From: an uncultured Lachnospiraceae bacterium
GTDB lineage: Bacteria; Bacillota; Clostridia; Lachnospirales; Lachnospiraceae
DNA length: 47,556 nt
Reading direction: 5' to 3'
NCBI GenBank assembly: GCA_902476645.1
Contig: CABSEG010000012.1
Coordinates: 1 to 47,556 of the forward strand
Part shown: piece by piece, positions 16,291 to 24,568 of the stretch
How positions within the stretch are numbered: the first letter of the stretch is position 1
Layout of the letters: the number at the start of each line of letters is the position of its first letter
The notes under the pieces: model-generated
Told to the model about the DNA's origin: nothing
Database searches by the model: none
The model's input: only the letters and a program-made list of their open reading frames with translations
Program-made: the position numbers and the translations under genes

Positions 16291-17801
16291 ACCCCCGCCT
16301 CCAGCTGATAACGAAAATATGCCCGATCCATTTTTCCATTTTTATTTAAAGGCATCTTATTCGTCCTGATCATCCTGTGCGGTATCATATAAGAAGGAAC
16401 TTGTCCTTTCAAATATTCCCTGATCTGCTCAGGGCTTGCCTCCCCCAGATAAAAGGCCACCAGCCTATTTTTGTGGGAATCCATCAGGCAACAGCTTCTC
16501 TCCAGTCCGTCAATCCTCTCCAGCGCCTGCTCAATCTCCTCCAGTTCAATGCGGTGCCCCATATGCTTGATTTGAAAATCCTTCCTTCCGGAAAAATAAA
16601 GCTCCCCATCTTCTCCATAGTAGCCCAAGTCTCCGGTGCGGTAACATTTCTGGTATTTTCTTTTCCTCAGAGAATCCCCCATAAATCTTTTCTTCGTCTC
16701 CTCGGGATTTCGATAGTATCCCTCGGACAAATACTCCCCTGCCACGCAGATTTCTCCCATGCCGCCGGGAGCGGCAACCTCCTTTCCTTCCTCATCCAAA
16801 AGAAATACCTCTCTTCCTGGAAACGCCCTTCCTATGGGCAATTTCTCTCCATCCTGAAACCTGCGCTTCACCGGATAGTAGGTGCAATTGCAGGTAATCT
16901 CCGTGGGCCCGTACAGGTTGACAAACATGGCCTCCGGCAAAGCCTCCTGCCACATTCTCAACTGCTTCACCGGCATCACCTCCCCGCTGAACAAAACCTT
17001 TTTGACGCTGGAAGGCACCTTGTAATCCAACCCTTTTAGCACCGCAACCAGACTCAGTGCAGACACGGCCCAGATCAAAGCGGTGATTCTCTTCTCGCAC
17101 AGATAATCCAGCAGCACAGGAGGAACGGAAAACAATTCTTTCGGAATCAAGACAAGTGTAGCTCCTGTCATCATGCTGGCATAGATGTCCTTTACGGACA
17201 CATCAAAATCAAAGGGAGCCTGGTTTCCGATCCGGTCATCTCTGGTAATGCCAAAAATATTTACAAAGTGGGCTACAAATCCCGCAGCCGCCTGATGGCT
17301 TACCACAATCAGCTTCGGTTCCCCGGTGGACCCGGAAGTGAAAAGCCCATACAATAGATCCGTTTTCTCGCTTTTCTGGCGAATGGCCTGCAGCTTTTTC
17401 TCGTCAATGCCTCCCCAGGCCACATTCTTCATTAAAAATCTGGATTTTTTATAGTTCACCTGGTTTAATCGCTTCTCATGCTCCTTATCCGTAACCACAA
17501 GCTCCGGCTGCAAAACCTCAAACATCTTTTGCATTCTCGCTTCCGGTTGAGCTGGATCAACCATGACATAGAAACAGCCAGCGTATACCGCGCCAAACAT
17601 GACGGCCAGCGTCACCGCGCTTTTCTCCATCAAAATCACAACCGGTTTCCCCCTGCCTGTCATGCCGCAAAGGGAAGTTCCCAGTCTTTTGGATAAATCC
17701 AGCAGCTCTTTCCAGGTCAGGCAAATGCTTCCATCATCCACGGCCACGTGGCCCGGCAAGCGGGCCGCCGTTCTTTCTAAATACTCCAATATATTCTTCA
17801 T
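16287..17801 (-). CDS. dltA: DltA-like amino acid:carrier protein ligase (adenylation enzyme)
   Basis: A 504-residue adenylating enzyme of DltA length that activates an amino acid with ATP and loads it on the carrier protein. Motifs seen are A3 LFTSGSTGEPK (153-163), A4 with D200 in FDVSV that holds the amino group, A5 NLYGPTE (295-301), A7 YRTGDLG, and the A10 Lys in NKNGKMDR. In D-alanine ligases the block before GEVLP carries a Cys (Cys269 in B. cereus) important for D-Ala choice; here it is S272 in LFSGEVMP, and the residues after GPTE (ITCNCTYY) also differ. So D-alanine is not assured. Its stop overlaps the decarboxylase start by 4 bases. Confidence 0.9.
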   Translation of the reverse strand: MKNILEYLERTAARLPGHVAVDDGSICLTWKELLDLSKRLGTSLCGMTGRGKPVVILMEKSAVTLAVMFGAVYAGCFYVMVDPAQPEARMQKMFEVLQPELVVTDKEHEKRLNQVNYKKSRFLMKNVAWGGIDEKKLQAIRQKSEKTDLLYGLFTSGSTGEPKLIVVSHQAAAGFVAHFVNIFGITRDDRIGNQAPFDFDVSVKDIYASMMTGATLVLIPKELFSVPPVLLDYLCEKRITALIWAVSALSLVAVLKGLDYKVPSSVKKVLFSGEVMPVKQLRMWQEALPEAMFVNLYGPTEITCNCTYYPVKRRFQDGEKLPIGRAFPGREVFLLDEEGKEVAAPGGMGEICVAGEYLSEGYYRNPEETKKRFMGDSLRKRKYQKCYRTGDLGYYGEDGELYFSGRKDFQIKHMGHRIELEEIEQALERIDGLERSCCLMDSHKNRLVAFYLGEASPEQIREYLKGQVPSYMIPHRMIRTNKMPLNKNGKMDRAYFRYQLEAGV

Positions 17802-18106
17802 GATTGATTCCTCTTGGCAGATCCTTTTGATAAAGCGTCTTCTTTCCCTGTTCCCTTTTTGGCGCTGTTTTCCTTTTTCGTTTCCGTCTGCCGGGGCTTT
17901 GCTGTTATCTCAGCGCTCTTTTTCTCCTTAGATTCTGTGCTGTTATTTGTCGCCGTCGGAGCTGTATCGCTCTTGGCTGGGGCTTCCTTTCCTGTTTTGC
18001 TGTTTCCCCCGCAGGCTGCCACACCCAAGGCAATCACAACCGCCAGGCAAAATGCAACTCCCTTCTTTATGATTCCTTTTCTGATGGTTCTTTTAGCATC
18101 TCTCAT
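17798..18106 (-). CDS. Small lipoprotein leading the dlt-like operon
   Basis: A 102-residue predicted lipoprotein. A basic N-terminus and hydrophobic stretch (about 16-31) end in the lipobox VAAC with C32 as the lipidation site. The mature part is low-complexity, rich in Lys, Ser, Thr and Glu, with no fold I can name. A strong site GCGAAAGGAG precedes the ATG. Its stop overlaps the ligase start (ATGA), so it belongs to the operon. Firmicute dlt operons often start with the tiny membrane protein DltX; this gene takes that position but is not similar. It may be an envelope-side partner or acceptor scaffold. Confidence 0.75.
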   Translation of the reverse strand: MRDAKRTIRKGIIKKGVAFCLAVVIALGVAACGGNSKTGKEAPAKSDTAPTATNNSTESKEKKSAEITAKPRQTETKKENSAKKGTGKEDALSKGSAKRNQS

Positions 18107-18228
18107 ATGTTTCTCCTTTCGCGTCTTACTGTGTTTTGGACTTATCTATTTTTCTGCAGTTACACGAAACTCCTTTCTTTGTCTATTTCAAAGTGTTTTC
18201 CTTTGATGGTCTCATCGTCTCAAAAAAA

Positions 18229-18256
18229 TCTTAATGGTTCCTGAATCAACTCTTAA
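18229..18256. promoter_or_regulatory. Direct TCTTAA repeats, candidate response-regulator site
   Basis: TCTTAA occurs at 18229-18234 and 18251-18256, start-to-start spacing 22 bases (two helical turns). It lies in the divergent region between the dlt-like operon and the flavodiiron gene. OmpR-family regulators bind phased direct repeats, and one is encoded in the operon. Assignment is inference. Confidence 0.35.
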
Positions 18257-18283
18257 CAAACCTAAATTCTTTTCAAATAAGGA

Positions 18284-18312
18284 TTTTCTTTCTCTCCCGG
18301 GTCTGGTACAAT
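18284..18312 (+). promoter_or_regulatory. Promoter of the flavodiiron gene
   Basis: TTTTCT and TACAAT are separated by 17 bases, and a TGG before the -10 gives an extended -10 element. GGAGG and the ATG at 18373 follow. Confidence 0.55.
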
Positions 18313-18372
18313 GTCTGTAGAAACAAGTTTATTCAAAATTCGATTTATTTTTATATGGAGGTTGAAACTGAT

Positions 18373-20166
18373 ATGAAAACAATTACAGAAACTATCCGCT
18401 ATGTGGGTGTCAATGATCATCAGGTTGATTTATTTGAAGGACAATACCTGGTTCCCAACGGAATGTCCTATAACTCCTATGTGATTTTAGACGAGAAAAT
18501 CGCTGTTATGGATACCGTAGACATCCACTTTACCCATGAATGGCTGGACAACCTGGCAAACGCGCTGGGTGACCGGAAACCGGACTATCTGGTGGTACAG
18601 CACATGGAGCCGGATCATGCGGCAAACATCCAAAACTTCATGAACACTTATCCGGACACCGTGGTCGTGGCCACTCCCAAGGCTTTCGCCATGATGGACA
18701 ATTTCTTTGATATGAACATTGAGAACCAGAAATTAATTGCTGAGGATGGGGGGACGCTCTCCCTGGGCAGCCATGTACTAAACTTTGTCTATGCCCCTAT
18801 GGTTCATTGGCCGGAGGTTATGGTGACCTATGAAAGTACGGAAAAGATACTTTTCTCCGCCGATGGCTTCGGAAAGTTCGGCGCCCTGGATGTGGAGGAA
18901 GATTGGGATGACGAAGCCCGCCGCTACTACATCGGCATCGTAGGTAAGTACGGAGCGCAGGTACAGGATCTGCTGAAAAAGGCAGCTACCCTGGATATCT
19001 CCATGATCTGTCCTTTACATGGCCCTATCCTGACAGAAAACCTGGGGCATTATCTGGAAAAATACAATCTGTGGTCCTCCTACGCCGTAGAGTCCGAAGG
19101 TGTGGTAATCGCCTACACTTCCGTCTACGGAAATACAAAGAAAGCCGTAGAGATCCTGGCAGATAAGCTTCGCTCCAGCGCTTGTCCCAAGGTCTTGGTC
19201 TATGACCTTGCCAGATGCGATATGGCCGAAGCCGTAGCGCGGGCTTTCCAGTACGGAAAGCTGATACTTGCCACCACTACCTACAATGCGGAGCTGTTTC
19301 CATTCATGACGGAATTTATCAATCACCTGACCGAGCGCAGCTTCCAGAACCGCACCGTCGGCCTGATCGAAAATGGTTCCTGGTCTCCGCTGGCAGCAAA
19401 AATCATGAAAGAAAAGCTTTCTGTTTGCCAAAATATCACTTGGCTGAACAACACGGTAAGAATCAACTCTTCCGTAAAGGCAGAGACCACTCAGCAGTTG
19501 GAGAACATGGCCAGGGAATTATGCCAGGAATACATTGCTCTTTCCCCGGATGCGGCCAACAAAAATGATCTGACCGCTCTGTTCCGAATTGGATACGGTC
19601 TGTACGTGGTTACTTCCAACGATGGCAAGAAAGACAACGGCCTGATTGTCAATACAGTTACTCAGGTATCGGACAATCCCAACCGGGTGGCCGTCAACAT
19701 CAACAAGGCCAACTATTCCCACCATGTGATCAAACAGACCGGTATTATGAATGTCAACTGCCTTTCCGTGGAGGCTCCTTTTAAAATATTTGAAACTTTC
19801 GGTTTCCAGAGTGGCAGAACGGCTGATAAGTTTGCAGAGCTGACCCCTGCCAGATCCGACAATGGACTGGCTATTCTGCCGAAATACATCAATGCGGCCA
19901 TCTCCCTGAAGGTGGATCAATATGTGGATTTGGGCTCCCACGGTCTGTTCATCTGCTCTGTGACAGAGGCCAGAGTCATGAACGATAAGGATACCATGAC
20001 CTACACCTACTATCAGAATTATGTAAAACCAAAGCCAAAGACAGAAGGGAAAAAAGGCTTTGTCTGCAAGGTGTGCGGCTATATCTACGAGGGAGATGAA
20101 CTTCCCGATGATTTCATCTGTCCGCTGTGTAAACACGGGGTGGTAGATTTTGAACCCATACAATAA
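18373..20166 (+). CDS. fprA: A-type flavodiiron protein with flavin reductase and rubredoxin domains
   Basis: A 597-residue soluble fusion that reduces O2 (to water) and/or NO. The metallo-beta-lactamase domain (about 1-245) holds the diiron ligands H77, E79, D81, H82 (HMEPDHA), H144, D163 and a His in CPLHGP. A flavodoxin domain (about 250-395) starts VVIAYTSVYGNTKKA. A flavin-reductase-like split-barrel domain (about 400-550) follows, and a C-terminal rubredoxin has CKVCGY and CPLCKHG. All redox centres are on one chain, so electrons could pass from NAD(P)H to O2 without separate partners. I start at 18373, 11 bases after GGAGG; an ATG at 18355 lacks a ribosome site. It is an oxygen-defence gene of a strict anaerobe. 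Confidence 0.95.
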   Translation: MKTITETIRYVGVNDHQVDLFEGQYLVPNGMSYNSYVILDEKIAVMDTVDIHFTHEWLDNLANALGDRKPDYLVVQHMEPDHAANIQNFMNTYPDTVVVATPKAFAMMDNFFDMNIENQKLIAEDGGTLSLGSHVLNFVYAPMVHWPEVMVTYESTEKILFSADGFGKFGALDVEEDWDDEARRYYIGIVGKYGAQVQDLLKKAATLDISMICPLHGPILTENLGHYLEKYNLWSSYAVESEGVVIAYTSVYGNTKKAVEILADKLRSSACPKVLVYDLARCDMAEAVARAFQYGKLILATTTYNAELFPFMTEFINHLTERSFQNRTVGLIENGSWSPLAAKIMKEKLSVCQNITWLNNTVRINSSVKAETTQQLENMARELCQEYIALSPDAANKNDLTALFRIGYGLYVVTSNDGKKDNGLIVNTVTQVSDNPNRVAVNINKANYSHHVIKQTGIMNVNCLSVEAPFKIFETFGFQSGRTADKFAELTPARSDNGLAILPKYINAAISLKVDQYVDLGSHGLFICSVTEARVMNDKDTMTYTYYQNYVKPKPKTEGKKGFVCKVCGYIYEGDELPDDFICPLCKHGVVDFEPIQ

Positions 20167-20193
20167 TGCCTATGTTTTAATTTTCCATATCTT

Positions 20194-20225
20194 ACAAGCA
20201 GGCTCTTGAGGGCCTGCTTGTTTTA
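20194..20225 (+). terminator. Intrinsic terminator of the flavodiiron gene
   Basis: ACAAGCAGGC and GCCTGCTTGT form a perfect 10-bp stem with an 8-base loop, followed by TTTTAT. Confidence 0.9.
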
Positions 20226-20262
20226 TGCGTAAAAATGCAGTCTTTATAAACACGTATGTTTA

Positions 20263-20303
20263 GTGAATATTCACTTGACACATTCCCTTTTCTATAATAT
20301 GAT
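20263..20303 (+). promoter_or_regulatory. Promoter and palindromic operator of the secreted dockerin protein
   Basis: TTGACA (20275-20280) and TATGAT (20298-20303) are separated by 17 bases. A 12-base perfect palindrome GTGAATATTCAC (20263-20274) abuts the -35, where a regulator could act. Confidence 0.65.
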
Positions 20304-20356
20304 GTCGGTAATATCTTATAATGATATAATAAAAAAAGGAGGTTTATTAGGCAAAT

Positions 20357-20419
20357 ATGTTCAAATCAAAATCTCTGAGTTTTCATACACATAGCATGAA
20401 AACTCAGAGATTTCGATAA
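20357..20419 (+). promoter_or_regulatory. Leader with 20-codon open frame and perfect 18-bp hairpin
   Basis: Between promoter and gene, AAATCTCTGAGTTTTCAT (20369-20386) and its exact complement (20396-20413) form an 18-bp stem with a 9-base loop. A short frame ATG...TAA (20357-20419) spans the whole hairpin and is preceded at 14 bases by AGGAGG. No T-run follows, so it is not a standard terminator. It could be an attenuator-like or stability element. Confidence 0.5.
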
Positions 20420-20442
20420 AGTTTTATGTTAGGAGGAAAAAT

Positions 20443-23400
20443 ATGATGCGTAGTAAAAAAATAATAGGTATGCTATTGGCTGTAGTTGTGGCAATCACAA
20501 GTATTCCGATAACGAATGTTACCGCAGCCGCACAGCCGGATACTAAAAACGCTGGCAATCCGGCAGAAGAATCAAAATTTTTAGTTACCTTTGATGCTCA
20601 GACTGGCGGGATCACTTCTATGAAACTGGATAATGATCCAAACAAAGGGAATTCTAATCTGGAATTAAATTGGGCAAATGGAAGTAAGAATACCAGTGCA
20701 AATGGTGAAAATTTTGGTGACACCACATGGGGTATGGGACCATTATATAATTCCACCTCCCCCACCACGTTAGAGATCACTGACACAAAAAGTGAAGCTG
20801 TATTTCAAACAGAAAATACCAAGGTTGAAATCGTCAGAGAACTAAAAGATGACAATAAGGTCATCGAAGAAACCTATACCTTTACGAATACATCAGATTC
20901 AGAGGTCGCATATGAGGAAGGGGATTTGGGAATTTATGTGCCCTTTAACGACTATTACGAAGCCAGCAACCTGGCTACAGAGAGAAGATGTAATACCCAT
21001 ATTTGGGCAGGGGAGAATTATAGCTATATCTATGCTGTGCGAATGGGTGGCAATGGCCCCCATGTGGGACTTGTACTGACTCAAGGCAGTATGGCAAGTT
21101 ATGGTCAGGTAGGATATACTCGATCCGACAGTAATGATCGTGGAAAATTTATCTTCAATAATGATGCTATGACCCTGGAAGCTGATGAGAGCTATACCGT
21201 GTCCTGGAAAATTTTCGCACATGACGGCGAGGAAGATTTCTACAAAAAGCTGGATGCGCAGACAAATTTTGTAAGATTGGAGTCCGATTATTACACAAAG
21301 GAAAAGGAGAAAGGAGAAGCATTTTCTATTACCGCCATCAGTGGATTAGATCTAACCGGTTCCACTCTGCAGGCCAGAAAAGTCAGCTATCGAAACAAAG
21401 CGGCTGCCACTGAATTCCCTGCGGATGATCCATATTCCCCCGTATACGGAGAACCGATTGACATTAAAACAACCATGGAAGACGGCAAGCTGTCAGCAGA
21501 ATTTCAACCGGACAGTATAGGAGAATACGTAGTAGAGTTGACAACTCCGGCTGGAAAAAAAGCGATTTGTAAACTAAATTATGTCAGCTCCATGGACAGA
21601 CTGCTTGAAACTCGCGTCAATTATATTCTTGACCATCAGCAGATGCTGGATAGTTCCGATAAGGACCGATATGGCGGCTTCTTCCCATATAATACAAGAA
21701 CTAATGAGTTGGAGACACACAACAATACAAATGACCATACAGGAGCAAGAGAGCGAATCGCTATGCCGATTACACTTGCGCTGTATTATCAAATTACAGA
21801 TGATGAGGAATTAAAAGCCAGAATTAAAACCAGCTTGGAACTCTTCTGGGAGTATGCCAAACGAGAGATTATTAATACAACCACAGGACAATGCTTCGAC
21901 AACATCAATTACGGAGGAGGTGGAAGAGAATATAATTCCCCCAATTACGCATGGATGTGTATGGAAGTGTATAAAGTAATTGGTAAAACAGAATGTGTGG
22001 ATGTTATGATGCAAATCCTCCGCTATCTAAGAGATACTTATGGAAGACGTACCGCATACATTATTAATATGAATATCCTGGAAAATCTTGAGTTCCTCTA
22101 TGATTTAGGACGTTATGATGATTACGCGGAGCTATATGAGTATTATATACAATGCGGAGACTGGATTGTAGAGGACTTGCCTAACTATCCTTCTTTGGAA
22201 GTAAAATATGAGCAGAGCATTGTAACGCCTACAGTAGAAAATATTGCGGCGATTTATTATCTTACAGGAGATGAGAAATATAAAGAGGCAGTGGAAACCC
22301 ATTATAAGAGAATGATGGCTCTGGAAGGAAACCAGCCTTCTTATTTTCAGAATCGAATTGGAATCCGCCACTGGGATGATTACTGGTTTGGCGCAGGTGA
22401 CTATACCTGTGGAGATACCCTTCATTACTGGAGTGCTTTAGACGCGAGAGCCTTGAAGGTATACGATATGTGTATGGGAACGGATCATTCCAGAGATATC
22501 AAAAATATTTACATGAATAATCTCGCTAACATAGCGGAAGACGGAAGAGGATTCTGCGCATACCTGATCTCTAAGCAAAATAATACCATCAATGGACAGC
22601 GCTATAATGAACTGGCTAACGACCAGGATTATGCACTGGCAATTGCTTTGAAAAATTACATTATGCCTCAGGAAACTTTCCAGAGAAAATTTATCGTCCG
22701 GTATAATCCTAATAATATCTGGGTTCAGGATCAAGAACACATGGATATCATAGCAGAGGGAGCAACTATTACGTCCTTCCCTCAGATTGATCTAGAGGAT
22801 AATCGGGTTCTTTCCTGGAATACAGAAAAAGATGGTTCTGGTACCACTATAACTTTGGACACCCCGATTCAAGAGAACCTCACCTTATATGCTCAATGGG
22901 AATATCCGGTGGAAGATATTATAGGGGATATGTTTGTGGAAGGGAAACTGGCAGAAACATCAGGACAAGTCAACCTAACGGAAGAAGGCAACAGAGACTG
23001 GGTTCAGTTTGGCTCAAACAACCTGGGAAATCATGCCCGCAAGAATATCGATGAGCCATTGATCACGAACATCAGCGCAATTCAAGGCACGTCCGAGTTG
23101 GCGAAAGATGGGGCCTTCAGCTATACATATAGCGATGCGGCCGACGGTGTAACCCCACAAAACAACTATGGAATTGTGGCCAAAGGATTGGACAATGGAT
23201 TTGAATTCAAGCTTCCAAGCAGCAGCAACCCACAGCGTTTAAAAGTATATGCCGGCGCTTGGGGGGGCGATGTAACCTTTGAGCTGTTAGTAAACGGAAT
23301 TGTGCAATATCAGGAAACCTTTGGAAAAGATACATCTTCCGGCGCGATCAGTCAAAGTTTCGAAGTGACTTATACCATTCCAGAATCCGTAAATACCATT

Positions 23401-24498
23401 ACCGGAAGGTTATACTGTACAAAGAATCTGGATCAGCAATGGGGTGGCTGTAGTGTTATTCTTCAGGCAATCACATTGGGGGAAACTGAAAAAGAAAGTA
23501 TCGTAGATCTTGGCAGCTGGATTGCATTTATGGAAGCCCTAAACAAAGATGAGTACACCTTTGAGAGCTGGGCCACCTTACAGGCAGCCATTGATGCCGC
23601 CAAGGCAGTACAGGCTGACGAGAACGCAACAAGAACACAAATGGATCAGGCAGTAGCAGACTTGATCGCAGCCTTCGGCGGTTTGGAATACGGCGTACAA
23701 AAAACGCATTTACAGATAGCCGTGGACGCCGCCCAAGATCTTATAAATGCATCCCAGGATTACGAAGGGGACAGTATAGAGACTCTGCAAAAAGTGCTGG
23801 AAGATGCAAAGGCTATTCTTGCTGACACCAAGGCAACGCAGGAAGCTGTAAACGAAATTACGGCATCCCTGATTGATGCTATCGTACAAGTGGCAAAGGA
23901 AGCAGATCTCGTCTCTCTGGAAAGCCTTATCGCAGCAGTAGAAAGCCTAGACGAAGACAAGTATACTTCTGAAAGCTGGGCGGCTCTTATGACTGCTACA
24001 GAGGAAGCAATGGCTGTGCTGGATGACTCCAATAGAGCTGATGGCGCACTGGCAGACGCTTATGCCAATCTGGCAGACGCAATCCGGGGGCTTCAGATGA
24101 AGGGGAATAAAACCGCATTGGATGCTGTTATCAATAAGGCAAAAACCATTTTGGAGAATGCCTCTCAGTATGTGGCATCCAGTATTAGCGGACTAAACGC
24201 GGCACTAGAGGCAGCTCAGACAGTTTATGACAACGAAAACGCTGTACAGTTCGAGGTAAATACTGCCACAGAATCTCTGACTAAAGAGCTTGTAAAAGCC
24301 CGTCTGTTAGGGGATGTGAATCATGACGGCAAGGTGACCACCAGCGATTCCGTCACACTACTTCGTTATCATGCAGAACTGGATGCTCTCGATGCGCATC
24401 AATTAGAAGGCGCTGATGTAAACGGCGATGGAATTGCAGATACAAAGGATGTCGTTCTGATTTTACAATATGCATCCGAAAAAATAAAAGCTTTTTAA
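20443..24498 (+). CDS. Large secreted multidomain glycan-associated protein with dockerin
   Basis: A 1351-residue exported protein. A signal peptide (1-29) ends VTAAA. Residues about 40-745 resemble DUF5695, with a beta-rich first part and an alpha-helical second part rich in aromatic residues (YGGFFPYN, NYGGGGREYNSPNYAW, HYWSALDARAL) that recalls alpha-toroid carbohydrate enzymes. A Listeria-Bacteroides repeat (about 749-825) ends LTLYAQWEYP. A beta-sandwich-like module (about 830-1015, starting DWVQFGSNN) could bind sugar. FIVAR-type helical repeats (about 1019-1285) follow, then a type I dockerin with two calcium loops (GDVNHDGKV and ADVNGDGIA). AGGAGG precedes the ATG. The protein probably docks to a cohesin partner and acts on host or plant glycans. 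Enzymatic activity is not proven. Confidence 0.85.
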   Translation: MMRSKKIIGMLLAVVVAITSIPITNVTAAAQPDTKNAGNPAEESKFLVTFDAQTGGITSMKLDNDPNKGNSNLELNWANGSKNTSANGENFGDTTWGMGPLYNSTSPTTLEITDTKSEAVFQTENTKVEIVRELKDDNKVIEETYTFTNTSDSEVAYEEGDLGIYVPFNDYYEASNLATERRCNTHIWAGENYSYIYAVRMGGNGPHVGLVLTQGSMASYGQVGYTRSDSNDRGKFIFNNDAMTLEADESYTVSWKIFAHDGEEDFYKKLDAQTNFVRLESDYYTKEKEKGEAFSITAISGLDLTGSTLQARKVSYRNKAAATEFPADDPYSPVYGEPIDIKTTMEDGKLSAEFQPDSIGEYVVELTTPAGKKAICKLNYVSSMDRLLETRVNYILDHQQMLDSSDKDRYGGFFPYNTRTNELETHNNTNDHTGARERIAMPITLALYYQITDDEELKARIKTSLELFWEYAKREIINTTTGQCFDNINYGGGGREYNSPNYAWMCMEVYKVIGKTECVDVMMQILRYLRDTYGRRTAYIINMNILENLEFLYDLGRYDDYAELYEYYIQCGDWIVEDLPNYPSLEVKYEQSIVTPTVENIAAIYYLTGDEKYKEAVETHYKRMMALEGNQPSYFQNRIGIRHWDDYWFGAGDYTCGDTLHYWSALDARALKVYDMCMGTDHSRDIKNIYMNNLANIAEDGRGFCAYLISKQNNTINGQRYNELANDQDYALAIALKNYIMPQETFQRKFIVRYNPNNIWVQDQEHMDIIAEGATITSFPQIDLEDNRVLSWNTEKDGSGTTITLDTPIQENLTLYAQWEYPVEDIIGDMFVEGKLAETSGQVNLTEEGNRDWVQFGSNNLGNHARKNIDEPLITNISAIQGTSELAKDGAFSYTYSDAADGVTPQNNYGIVAKGLDNGFEFKLPSSSNPQRLKVYAGAWGGDVTFELLVNGIVQYQETFGKDTSSGAISQSFEVTYTIPESVNTITGRLYCTKNLDQQWGGCSVILQAITLGETEKESIVDLGSWIAFMEALNKDEYTFESWATLQAAIDAAKAVQADENATRTQMDQAVADLIAAFGGLEYGVQKTHLQIAVDAAQDLINASQDYEGDSIETLQKVLEDAKAILADTKATQEAVNEITASLIDAIVQVAKEADLVSLESLIAAVESLDEDKYTSESWAALMTATEEAMAVLDDSNRADGALADAYANLADAIRGLQMKGNKTALDAVINKAKTILENASQYVASSISGLNAALEAAQTVYDNENAVQFEVNTATESLTKELVKARLLGDVNHDGKVTTSDSVTLLRYHAELDALDAHQLEGADVNGDGIADTKDVVLILQYASEKIKAF

Positions 24499-24509
24499 GT
24501 AATAGCCTA

Positions 24510-24549
24510 AGGACGCTGTCTTTGTGCACAAGTACAGAGACAGCGTCCT
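24510..24549. terminator. Hairpin between convergent genes
   Basis: AGGACGCTGTCT and AGACAGCGTCCT pair perfectly over 12 bp with a 16-base loop, between the dockerin gene and the convergent permease. No T-tract follows on the plus strand. Confidence 0.6.
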
Positions 24550-24568
24550 CATCTGTTTATATATGTGG

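Noticed and set aside
16377..17039. A 220-codon plus-strand frame opposite the DltA-like gene
   Set aside because: It is antisense to conserved adenylation motifs; there is no promoter or ribosome site.
19519..20163. A 214-codon minus-strand frame opposite the flavodiiron gene
   Set aside because: It is the complement of the flavin-reductase and rubredoxin coding sequence and shows no ribosome site or domain.
20275..20297. TTGACA with TATAAT only 12 bases downstream as the promoter
   Set aside because: The spacing is too short; TATGAT at 17 bases is a better -10.
20369..20413. The 18-bp leader hairpin as an intrinsic terminator of the flavodiiron gene
   Set aside because: A classical terminator already lies at 20194 and no T-run follows the hairpin.
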